A stretch of DNA of 64,000 bases from Mixophyes australis. Taxonomy: Eukaryota > Chordata > Amphibia > Anura > Limnodynastidae. Positions 20,324 to 32,280 of this stretch are shown in pieces. How positions within the stretch are numbered: position 1 is the first letter of the stretch; each line of letters opens with the position of its first letter. Below the pieces are notes generated by a model. The model was not told where the DNA came from. It saw nothing but the letters and a program-made list of their open reading frames with translations, and did not search any database. Both the position numbers and the translations under genes were made by a program. The stretch is taken from contig JAVHZZ010000009.1 of assembly GCA_036250195.1 (NCBI GenBank), positions 39,089,824 to 39,153,823 of the forward strand, written 5' to 3'.

Positions 20324-23300
20324 AGGATGTTCTCAGCATTCTATATAAAATGATTGATAGCCACCCTTGCCCCCAAAAAGAGGTACAGAGGGCTTTGGGT
20401 GGGTGGAACCTCTTTTAATTGGCAGGGAATTCCCACCACTGTGTCTAGGATAACCTAATGTCTTGGGGCATGAGGTATGCAAAACCAATGCGATCCTTAC
20501 TTTAGACTGCTAGTGAGAGTTTGTACTCTACTAAGAGATCTCTTACATATTTCAACTTGGCAGAAATTAACGTTGCAGCAATGCATTCCTAGAATTAGTG
20601 CAGAGTCAAATGGAGGCTTTAGAAGCATAACCTGCAAAACCGTAATGAAGAAAAGCTTGAATCAAATAAACCATTAACTTCTACTAATAAATCCATAAAG
20701 AGAACACTAAGGAAAATTGAAAACGTGAAATTAAGATATTGTACAGATTATATAGTGTCCATGAGGCCTTCAGAAAAATTAGGCCTAACCATAAGGAATT
20801 TGAAGAGAACTATCACGTAGCAAGCAGGTAACAGCAACATAATAATCCCATGGTATGGTCCTTCATAGGTATAAAGAAAATTCAAAAGTCCTGGAGAGAA
20901 GGGAACTAAATTTCCTAGAACTCCAGATGGAAGGTTGATAAACAACTTAGGAAGCTTCACCCCAAAAAACCTCCTTATAGACATCAACCTATGGAGTTGT
21001 CAGTTTTATTACTAAAAAATTCAGATACAGCCCTCTACCAAGAACACTAACCACAGACGACCAATAACACCTTAATTCATGACAAAAATATGTGCCTTTC
21101 TCTTAATGTGAGGAAGGCTGGAGAAGCAAAAATACTAGGATGCTCTCAGCATTCTATATAAAATGATTGAAAGTCACCCCTGCCCCCAAAAAGAGGTACA
21201 GAGGGCTTTGGGTGGGCGGAACCTCTTCTTGGGGGCAGGGAATTCCCACCACTGTGTCTAGGATGCCCTAATGTCTTGGGAACATGAGGTATGCAAAACC
21301 AATGCGATCCTTCCTTTAGACTGCTAGTGAGAGTTTGCACAATAGTAAGAGGTATTTTCCATATTTCCAAGTGACAGAAATTTACGTCGCATCAATGAAT
21401 TTCTAGAATTAATGCAGAGTCAAATGGAGGCTTTAGAAGCTTAACCTGCAAAACAGTAATGAAGAAAAGCTTGAATAAAAAAAACCATTAACTTTTACTA
21501 AAAAATCCATAAAGAGAACACTAAGGAAAAATGAACACGTGAAATTAAGATATTGTACAGATTATATAGTGTCCATGAGACCTTTAGAAAAATTAGGCCT
21601 GACAATAAGGAATCTGAGGAGAAATAACACGAAGCAACCAGGTGACATCAGCACCATGATCCCATGATATTATCCTTCATAGGTATAAAGAAAATGAAAA
21701 AATCCTGGAGAGAAGGTTCTCACTGTTATTACTAACAAATTCAGCTACAGCCCACTACCTAGAACACAAACCACAGATGACCAAAAACGCCTTAATTCAT
21801 CACAACAATATGTGCCTTTCTCTTAATGTGAAGAAGGCTGAAGAAGAAAATTGCTAGGATGCTCTCAGCATTCTATATAAAATGATTGAAAGCCACAATT
21901 GCCCCCAAAAAGAGGTACAGAGGGCTTTGGGTGGGTGGAACCTCTTTTAATTGGCAGGGAATTCCCATCACTGTGTCAAGGATGCCCTAATGTCTTGGGT
22001 GCATGAGGTACGCAAAACCAATGTGATCCTTCCTTTAGACTGCTAGTGAGAGTTTGCACTCTAGTAAGAGGTCTCTTACATATTTCCACATGGCAGAAAT
22101 TAACGTTGCAGCAATGCATTCCTAAAATTAGTGCAGAGTCAAATGGAGGATTTAGAAGCATAACCTGCAAAACAGTAATGAAGAAAAGTTTGAATCAAAT
22201 AACCACATTAACTTCTACTTAAACAAAACAGAAAGAGAACAGTAAGGAAAAGTGAACATGTGAAAATGAGAATTGAACTTTTTATATAGTGTCCATGTGG
22301 CCTTCAGAAAAAGTAGGCCTAGTAATAAGGAATCTGAAGAGAAATATCACGTAGTCACCAGGTAACATAAAGAAAATTCAAAAATCCTGGGGAGAAGGGA
22401 ACTAAATTTTCTATATCTCCAGATGGAAGGTCGATAGACAACTTAGGAAGCTTCAGCCAAAAAGACCTCCTCATAGACATCGACCTAGGGAGTTCTCACT
22501 GTTATTACTAAGAAATTCAGCTACAGCCTACTGCCAAGAACACAAACCACAGACGACCAATAACGCCTTAATTCATCACAACAATATGTGCCTTTCTCTT
22601 AATGTGAAGAAGGCTGAAGAAGAAAATTAATAGGATGCTCTCAGCATTCTATATAAAATGATTGAAAGCCACCCCTGTCCCCAAAAAGAGGTACAGAGGG
22701 CTTTGGGTGGGCGGAACCTCTTCTTGGGGGCAGGGAATTCCCACCACTCTGTGCGTAGGATGCCCTAATGTCTTGGGGGCATGAGGTATGCAAAACCAAT
22801 GCAATCCTTCCTTTAGACTGCTAGTGAGAGTTTGCAAAATAGTAAGAGGTATCTTCCATATTTCCAAGTGACAGAAATTCACATTGCATCAATGAATTTC
22901 TAGAATTAATGCAGAGTCAAATGGAGGCTTTAGAAGCATAACCTGCAAAACAGTAATGAAGAAAAGCTTGAATCAAATAAATCATTAACTTCTACTAATA
23001 AATCCATAAAGAGAACACTAAGGAAAAATGAACACGTGAAATTAAGATATTGTAAAGATTATATAGTGTACATGATGCTTTCAGAAAACGTAGGCCTAAC
23101 AATAAGGAATCTGAAGAGAACTAACAAGTTGCAACCAGGTGACATCAGCACCATGATCCCATGATATTATCCGTCATAGGTATAAAGAAAATTCAAAAAT
23201 CCTGGGGAGAAGGGAACTAAATTTTCTAGATCTCCAGATGGAAGGTCAATAAACAACTTAGGAAGCTTCAGCCCAAAAGACCTCGTCATAGAAATCGAAC

Positions 23301-23446
23301 TAGGGAGTTCTCACTGTTATTACTAAGAAATTCAGCTACAGTCTACTACCAAAAACACAAACCACAGATGACCAATAACGCCTTAATTCCTCACAACAAT
23401 ATGTGCCTTTCTCTTAATGTGAAGAAGGCTGAAGAAGAAAACTACT
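20324..23446. repeat. Satellite higher-order repeat copy 1 (3123 bp, monomers D-A-B-C)
   Basis: Monomers of 813, 719, 776 and 815 bp. The D monomer is recognised by GGATAACCTAATGTC and GATTGATAGCC, A by GAAAGTCACCCC and a GGGAACATG phrase, B by AAAGCCACAATTG, and C by CTCTGTGCGTAGG. Copy 3 repeats it at exactly 3123-bp unit length. Confidence 0.93.
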
Positions 23447-25035
23447 AGGATGTTCTCAGCATTCTATATAAAATGATTGATAGCCACCCTTGCCCCCAAA
23501 AAGAGGTACAGAGGGCTTTGGGTGGGTGGAACCTCTTTTAATAGGCAGGGAATTCCCACCACTGTGTCTAGGATAACCTAATGTCTTGGGGCATGAGGTA
23601 TGCAAAACCAATGCGATCCTTACTTTAGACTGCTAGTGAGAGTTTGTACTCTACTAAGAGATCTCTTACATATTTCAACTTGGCAGAAATTAACGTTGCA
23701 GCAATGCATTCCTAGAATTAGTGCAGAGTCAAATGGAGGCTTTAGAAGCATAACCTGCAAAACCGTAATGAAGAAAAGCTTGAATCAAATAAACCATTAA
23801 CTTCTACTAATAAATCCATAAAGAGAACACTAAGGAAAATTGAAAACGTGAAATTAAGATATTGTACAGATTATATAGTGTCCATGAGGCCTTCAGAAAA
23901 ATTAGGCCTAACCATAAGGAAATTGAAGAGAACTATCACGTAGCAAGCAGGTAACAGCAACATAATAATCCCATGGTATGGTCCTTCATAGGTATAAAGA
24001 AAATTCAAAAGTCCTGGAGAGAAGGGAACTAAATTTCCTAGAACTCCAGATGGAAGGTTGATAAACAACTTAGGAAGCTTCACCCCAAAAAACCTCCTTA
24101 TAGACATCAACCTATGGAGTTGTCAGTTTTATTACTAAAAAATTCAGATACAGCCCTCTACCAAGTACACTAACCACAGACGACCAATAACACCTTAATT
24201 CATGACAAAAATATGTGCCTTTCTCTTAATGTGAGGAAGGCTGGAGAAGCAAAAATACTAGGATGCTCTCAGCATTCTATATAAAATGATTGAAAGTCAC
24301 CCCTGCCCCCAAAAAGAGGTACAGAGGGCTTTGGGTGGGCGGAACCTCTTCTTGGGGGCAGGGAATTCCCACCACTGTGTCTAGGATGCCCTAATGTCTT
24401 GGGAACATGAGGTATGCAAAACCAATGCGATCCTTCCTTTAGACTGCTAGTGAGAGTTTGCACTCTAGTAAGAGGTCTCTTACATATTTCCACATGGCAG
24501 AAATTAACGTTGCAGCAATGCATTCCTAAAATTAGTGCAGAGTCAAATGGAGGATTTAGAAGCATAACCTGCAAAACAGTAATGAAGAAAAGTTTGAATC
24601 AAATAACCACATTAACTTCTACTTAAACAAAACAGAAAGAGAACAGTAAGGAAAAGTGAACATGTGAAAATGAGAATTGAACTTTTTATATAGTGTCCAT
24701 GTGGCCTTCAGAAAAAGTAGGCCTAGTAATAAGGAATCTGAAGAGAACTATCACGTAGTCACCAGGTAACATAAAGAAAATTCAAAAATCCTGGGGAGAA
24801 GGGAACTAAATTTTCTATATCTCCAGATGGAAGGTCGATAGACAACTTAGGAAGCTTCAGCCAAAAAGACCTCCTCATAGACATCGACCTAGGGAGTTCT
24901 CACTGTTATTACTAAGAAATTCAGCTACAGCCTACTGCCAAGAACACAAACCACAGACGACCAATAACGCCTTAATTCATCACAACAATATGTGCCTTTC
25001 TCTTAATGTGAAGAAGGCTGAAGAAGAAAACTACT
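23447..25035. repeat. Satellite higher-order repeat copy 2, contracted (1589 bp: D plus A/B hybrid)
   Basis: A normal D monomer (23447-24259) is followed by one 776-bp monomer that begins as type A (GAAAGTCACCCC, GGGAACATGAGG) and switches to type B at about 24460 (CTCTAGTAAGAGGTCTC). The next monomer is D, so one A-B boundary and the whole C monomer are missing. The loss of 1534 bp equals 719 + 815, as expected for unequal exchange in register between monomers. Confidence 0.92.
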
Positions 25036-28000
25036 AGGATGTTCTCAGCATTCTATATAAAATGATTGATAGCCACCCTTGCCCCCAAAAAGAGGTACAG
25101 AGGGCTTTGGGTGGGTGGAACCTCTTTTAATAGGCAGGGAATTCCCACCACTGTGTCTAGGATAACCTAATGTCTTGGGGCATGAGGTATGCAAAACCAA
25201 TGCGATCCTTACTTTAGACTGCTAGTGAGAGTTTGTACTCTACTAAGAGATCTCTTACATATTTCAACTTGGCAGAAATTAACGTTGCAGCAATGCATTC
25301 CTAGAATTAGTGCAGAGTCAAATGGAGGCTTTAGAAGCATAACCTGCAAAACCGTAATGAAGAAAAGCTTGAATCAAATAAACCATTAACTTCTACTAAT
25401 AAATCCATAAAGAGAACACTAAGGAAAATTGAAAACGTGAAATTAAGATATTGTACAGATTATATAGTGTCCATGAGGCCTTCAGAAAAATTAGGCCTAA
25501 CCATAAGGAATTTGAAGAGAACTATCACGTAGCAAGCAGGTAACAGCAACATAATAATCCCATGGTATGGTCCTTCATAGGTATAAAGAAAATTCAAAAG
25601 TCCTGGAGAGAAGGGAACTAAATTTCCTAGAACTCCAGATGGAAGGTTGATAAACAACTTAGGAAGCTTCACCCCAAAAAACCTCCTTATAGACATCAAC
25701 CTATGGAGTTGTCAGTTTTATTACTAAAAAATTCAGATACAGCCCTCTACCAAGAACACTAACCACAGACGACCAATAACACCTTAATTCATGACAAAAA
25801 TATGTGCCTTTCTCTTAATGTGAGGAAGGCTGGAGAAGCAAAAATACTAGGATGCTCTCAGCATTCTATATAAAATGATTGAAAGTCACCCCTGCCCCCA
25901 AAAAGAGGTACAGAGGGCTTTGGGTGGGCGGAACCTCTTCTTGGGGGCAGGGAATTCCCACCACTGTGTCTAGGATGCCCTAATGTCTTGGGAACATGAG
26001 GTATGCAAAACCAATGCGATCCTTCCTTTAGACTGCTAGTGAGAGTTTGCACAATAGTAAGAGGTATTTTCCATATTTCCAAGTGACAGAAATTTACGTC
26101 GCATCAATGAATTTCTAGAATTAATGCAGAGTCAAATGGAGGCTTTAGAAGCTTAACCTGCAAAACAGTAATGAAGAAAAGCTTGAATAAAAAAAACCAT
26201 TAACTTTTACTAAAAAATCCATAAAGAGAACACTAAGGAAAAATGAACACGTGAAATTAAGATATTGTACAGATTATATAGTGTCCATGAGACCTTTAGA
26301 AAAATTAGGCCTGACAATAAGGAATCTGAGGAGAAATAACACGAAGCAACCAGGTGACATCAGCACCATGATCCCATGATATTATCCTTCATAGGTATAA
26401 AGAAAATGAAAAAATCCTGGAGAGAAGGTTCTCACTGTTATTACTAACAAATTCAGCTACAGCCCACTACCTAGAACATAAACCACAGATGACCAAAAAC
26501 GCCTTAATTCATCACAACAATATGTGCCTTTCTCTTAATGTGAAGAAGGCTGAAGAAGAAAATTGCTAGGATGCTCTCAGCATTCTATATAAAATGATTG
26601 AAAGCCACAATTGCCCCCAAAAAGAGGTACAGAGGGCTTTGGGTGGGTGGAACCTCTTTTAATTGGCAGGGAATTCCCATCACTGTGTCAAGGATGCCCT
26701 AATGTCTTGGGTGCATGAGGTACGCAAAACCAATGTGATCCTTCCTTTAGACTGCTAGTGAGAGTTTGCACTCTAGTAAGAGGTCTCTTACATATTTCCA
26801 CATGGCAGAAATTAACGTTGCAGCAATGCATTCCTAAAATTAGTGCAGAGTCAAATGGAGGATTTAGAAGCATAACCTGCAAAACAGTAATGAAGAAAAG
26901 TTTGAATCAAATAACCACATTAACTTCTACTTAAACAAAACAGAAAGAGAACAGTAAGGAAAAGTGAACATGTGAAAATGAGAATTGAACTTTTTATATA
27001 GTGTCCATGTGGCCTTCAGAAAAAGTAGGCCTAGTAATAAGGAATCTGAAGAGAAATATCACGTAGTCACCAGGTAACATAAAGAAAATTCAAAAATCCT
27101 GGGGAGAAGGGAACTAAATTTTCTATATCTCCAGATGGAAGGTCGATAGACAACTTAGGAAGCTTCAGCCAAAAAGACCTCCTCATAGACATCGACCTAG
27201 GGAGTTCTCACTGTTATTACTAAGAAATTCAGCTACAGCCTACTGCCAAGAACACAAACCACAGACGACCAATAACGCCTTAATTCATCACAACAATATG
27301 TGCCTTTCTCTTAATGTGAAGAAGGCTGAAGAAGAAAATTAATAGGATGCTCTCAGCATTCTATATAAAATGATTGAAAGCCACCCCTGTCCCCAAAAAG
27401 AAGTACAGAGGGCTTTGGGTGGGCGGAACCTCTTCTTGGGGGCAGGGAATTCCCACCACTCTGTGCGTAGGATGCCCTAATGTCTTGGGGGCATGAGGTA
27501 TGCAAAACCAATGCAATCCTTCCTTTAGACTGCTAGTGAGAGTTTGCAAAATAGTAAGAGGTATCTTCCATATTTCCAAGTGACAGAAATTCACATTGCA
27601 TCAATGAATTTCTAGAATTAATGCAGAGTCAAATGGAGGCTTTAGAAGCATAACCTGCAAAACAGTAATGAAGAAAAGCTTGAATCAAATAAATCATTAA
27701 CTTCTACTAATAAATCCATAAAGAGAACACTAAGGAAAAATGAACACGTGAAATTAAGATATTGTAAAGATTATATAGTGTACATGATGCTTTCAGAAAA
27801 CGTAGGCCTAACAATAAGGAATCTGAAGAGAACTAACAAGTTGCAACCAGGTGACATCAGCACCATGATCCCATGATATTATCCGTCATAGGTATAAAGA
27901 AAATTCAAAAATCCTGGGGAGAAGGGAACTAAATTTTCTAGATCTCCAGATGGAAGGTCAATAAACAACTTAGGAAGCTTCAGCCCAAAAGACCTCGTCA

Positions 28001-28158
28001 TAGAAATCGAACTGGGGAGTTCTCACTGTTATTACTAAGAAATTCAGCTACAGTCTACTACCAAAAACACAAACCACAGATGACCAATAACGCCTTAATT
28101 CCTCACAACAATATGTGCCTTTCTCTTAATGTGAAGAAGGCTGAAGAAGAAAACTACT
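25036..28158. repeat. Satellite higher-order repeat copy 3 (3123 bp, D-A-B-C)
   Basis: Monomer starts are 25036, 25849, 26568 and 27344 (813, 719, 776 and 815 bp). Unit length is identical to copy 1 and sequence is nearly identical to it: the 66-residue translation at 25189-25389 equals those at 20477, 23600 and 28312. Confidence 0.93.
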
Positions 28159-30466
28159 AGGATGTTCTCAGCATTCTATATAAAATGATTGATAGCCACC
28201 CTTGCCCCCAAAAAGAGGTACAGAGGGCTTTGGGTGGGTGGAACCTCTTTTAATAGGCAGGGAATTCCCACCACTGTGTCTAGGATAACCTAATGTCTTG
28301 GGGCATGAGGTATGCAAAACCAATGCGATCCTTACTTTAGACTGCTAGTGAGAGTTTGTACTCTACTAAGAGATCTCTTACATATTTCAACTTGGCAGAA
28401 ATTAACGTTGCAGCAATGCATTCCTAGAATTAGTGCAGAGTCAAATGGAGGCTTTAGAAGCATAACCTGCAAAACCGTAATGAAGAAAAGCTTGAATCAA
28501 ATAAACCATTAACTTCTACTAATAAATCCATAAAGAGAACACTAAGGAAAATTGAAAACGTGAAATTAAGATATTGTACAGATTATATAGTGTCCATGAG
28601 GCCTTCAGAAAAATTAGGCCTAACCATAAGGAAATTGAAGAGAACTATCACGTAGCAAGCAGGTAACAGCAACATAATAATCCCATGGTATGGTCCTTCA
28701 TAGGTATAAAGAAAATTCAAAAGTCCTGGAGAGAAGGGAACTAAATTTCCTAGAACTCCAGATGGAAGGTTGATAAACAACTTAGGAAGCTTCACCCCAA
28801 AAAACCTCCTTATAGACATCAACCTATGGAGTTGTCAGTTTTATTACTAAAAAATTCAGATACAGCCCTCTACCAAGTACACTAACCACAGACGACCAAT
28901 AACACCTTAATTCATGACAAAAATATGTGCCTTTCTCTTAATGTGAGGAAGGCGGGAGAAGCAAAAATACTAGAATGCTCTCAGCATTCTATATAAAATG
29001 ATTGAAAGTCACCCCTGCCCCCAAAAAGAGGTACAGAGGGCTTTGGGTGGGCGGAACCTCTTCTTGGGGGCAGGGAATTCCCACCACTGTGTCTAGGATG
29101 CCCTAATGTCTTGGGAACATGAGGTATGCAAAACCAATGCGATCCTTCCTTTAGACTGCTAGTGAGAGTTTGCACAATAGTAAGAGGTATTTTCCATATT
29201 TCCAAGTGACAGAAATTTACGTCGCATCAATGAATTTCTAGAATTAATGCAGAGTCAAATGGAGGCTTTAGAAGCTTAACCTGCAAAACAGTAATGAAGA
29301 AAAGCTTGAATAAAAAAAACCATTAACTTTTACTAAAAAATCCATAAAGAGAACACTAAGGAAAAATGAACACGTGAAATTAAGATATTGTACAGATTAT
29401 ATAGTGTCCATGAGACCTTTAGAAAAATTAGGCCTGACAATAAGGAATCTGAGGAGAAATAACACGAAGCAACCAGGTGACATCAGCACCATGATCCCAT
29501 GATATTATCCTTCATAGGTATAAAGAAAATGAAAAAATCCTGGAGAGAAGGTTCTCACTGTTATTACTAACAAATTCAGCTACAGCCCACTACCTAGAAC
29601 ACAAACCACAGATGACCAAAAACGCCTTAATTCATCACAACAATATGTGCCTTTCTCTTAATGTGAAGAAGGCTGAAGAAGAAAATTGCTAGGATGCTCT
29701 CAGCATTCTATATAAAATGATTGAAAGCCACAATTGCCCCCAAAAAGAGGTACAGAGGGCTTTGGGTGGGTGGAACCTCTTTTAATTGGCAGGGAATTCC
29801 CATCACTGTGTCAAGGATGCCCTAATGTCTTGGGTGCATGAGGTACGCAAAACCAATGTGATCCTTCCTTTAGACTGCTAGTGAGAGTTTGCACTCTAGT
29901 AAGAGGTCTCTTACATATTTCCACATGGCAGAAATTAACGTTGCAGCAATGCATTCCTAAAATTAGTGCAGAGTCAAATGGAGGATTTAGAAGCATAACC
30001 TGCAAAACAGTAATGAAGAAAAGTTTGAATCAAATAACCACATTAACTTCTACTTAAACAAAACAGAAAGAGAACAGTAAGGAAAAGTGAACATGTGAAA
30101 ATGAGAATTGAACTTTTTATATAGTGTCCATGTGGCCTTCAGAAAAAGTAGGCCTAGTAATAAGGAATCTGAAGAGAACTATCACGTAGTCACCAGGTAA
30201 CATAAAGAAAATTCAAAAATCCTGGGGAGAAGGGAACTAAATTTTCTATATCTCCAGATGGAAGGTCGATAGACAACTTAGGAAGCTTCAGCCAAAAAGA
30301 CCTCCTCATAGACATCGACCTAGGGAGTTCTCACTGTTATTACTAAGAAATTCAGCTACAGCCTACTGCCAAAAACACAAACCACAGACGACCAATAACG
30401 CCTTAATTCATCACAACAATATGTGCCTTTCTCTTAATGTGAAGAAGGCTGAAGAAGAAAATTAAT
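28159..30466. repeat. Satellite higher-order repeat copy 4 (D-A-B, then drifts off pattern)
   Basis: Monomers start at 28159, 28972 and 29691. The next monomer (30467, 719 bp) is not type C but resembles the pre-HOR monomer at 18024, and the one after it (31186) resembles that at 18741. The order 18024-18741 is thus repeated at 30467-31186, flanking the homogenised core on both sides. Confidence 0.85.
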
Positions 30467-32280
30467 AGGATGCTCTCAGCATTCTATATAAAATGATTGA
30501 AAGCCACCCCTGCCCCCAAAAAGAGGTACAGAGGGCTTTGGGTGGGTGGAACCTCTTCTTGGGGGCAGTTAATTCCCACCACTGTGTCGAGGATGCTCTA
30601 ATGTCTTGGGGGCATGAGGTATGCAAAACCAATGCAATCCTTCCTTTAGACTGCTAGTGAGAGTTTGCAAAATAGTAAGAGGTATCTTCCATATTTCCAA
30701 GTGACAGAAATTCACATTGCATCAATGAATTTCTAGAATTAATGCAGAGTCAAATGGAGGCTTTAGAAGCTTAACCTGCAAAACAGTAATGAAGAAAAGC
30801 TTGAATCAAATAAACCATTAACTTCTACTAATAAATCCATAAAGAGAACACTAAGGAAAAATGAACACGTGAAATTAAGATATTGTACAGATTATATAGT
30901 GTCCATGAGGCTTTCAGAAAAAGTAGGCCTAACAATAAGGAATCTGAAGAGAACTAACATGTTGCAACCAGGTTACATCAGCACCATGATCCCATGATAT
31001 TATCCTTCATAGGTATAAAGAAAATTCAAAAATCCTGGAGAGAAGGTTCTCACTGTTATTACAAAGAAATTCAGCTACAGCACACTACCAAGAACACAAA
31101 CCTCAGATGACCAATAACGCCTTAATTTGTCCCAACAATATGTGCCTTTCTCTTAATGTGAAGAAGGCTGAAGAAGAAAATTACTAGGATGCTCTCAGCA
31201 TTCTATATAAAATGATTGAAAGCCACTCCTGCCCCCAAAAAGAAGTACAGAGGGCATTGGGTGGGTGGAACCTCTTCTTGGGGGCAAGGAATTCTCACCA
31301 CTGTGTCTAGGATGCCCTAATGTCACGGGGGCATGAGGTATGCAAAACCAATGCGATTCTTTAGACTGCTAGTGAGAATTTGCACTCTAGTAAGAGGTCT
31401 CTTTCATATTTCCACATGGCAGAATTTAACGTCGCAGCAATGCATTCCTAGAATTAGTGCAGAGTCAAATGGAGGCTTTGGAAGCATAACCTGCAAAACA
31501 GTAATGAAGAAAAGCTTGAATCAAATAACCAAAATTAACTTCTACTAAAAAAAACAGAAAGGGAACAGTAAGGAAAAATGAACATGCGAAATTAGGAATT
31601 GTACAGATTATATAGTGTCCATGTGGCCTTCAGAAAAAGTAGACCTAACGATAAGGAATTTTAAGAGAACTATCACGTAGGAATCAGGTAACATCAACAA
31701 CATGATCCCATAGTATGGTACTTCATAGGTATATAGAAAATTCAAAAGTCCTGGAGAGTAGGGAACTAAATTTCCTAGATCTCCAGATAGAAGGTTGATA
31801 AACAACTTAGGAAGCTTTACCCCAAAAGACCTCGTCATAGAAATCGAACTAGGGAGTTCTCACTGTTATTACTAAGAAATTCAGCTACAGCCTACTGCCA
31901 AGAACACAAACCACAGACGACCAATAACGCCTTAATTCATCACAACAATATGTGCCTTTCTCTTAATGTGAAGAAGGCTGAAGAAGAAATAGGATGCTCT
32001 CAGCATTCTATATAAAATGATTGAAAGCCACCCCTGCCCCCAAAAAGAGGCACAGAGGGCTTTGGGTGGGTGGAACCTCTTCTTGGGGGCAGGGAATTCC
32101 CACCACTGTGTCTAGGATGCCCTAATGTCTTGGGGGCATGAGGTATGCAAAACCAATGTGATCCTTTCTTTAGACTGCTAGTGATATTTTGCACACTAGT
32201 AAGAGGTCTCATTCATATTTCCACGTGGCAGAAATTCACGTCGCATCAATGCATTCCTAGAATTAATGCAGAGTCAAATG

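Larger units (their letters stand above)
15030..32280. repeat. Satellite array, monomers of about 718, 776 and 814 bp (first block)
   Basis: Each monomer begins near AGGATGCTCTCAGCATTC. Starts are at 15093, 16531, 17249, 18024, 18741, 19550, 20324, 21137, 21856, 22632, 23447, 24260, 25036, 25849, 26568, 27344, 28159, 28972, 29691, 30467, 31186 and 31991. Three length classes differ by two indels. The 718 class lacks about 95 bp between GAGAAGG and GTTCTCAC. The 776 class lacks about 37 bp after GTAACAT. From 20324 the monomers form a higher-order repeat. Short ORFs recur but have no recognisable domain and are by-products of repetition. The last monomer is cut at 32280 by a simple-repeat block and resumes at 47158. 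The left edge (15030-15093) is a partial monomer. Confidence 0.95.

Noticed and set aside
15823..31838. Recurrent 60-101-residue ORFs in the satellite
   Set aside because: They recur only because the DNA recurs. They change frame with indels in other monomers and show no recognisable domain. The 101-residue version at 24269-24574 is produced by the A/B hybrid monomer.
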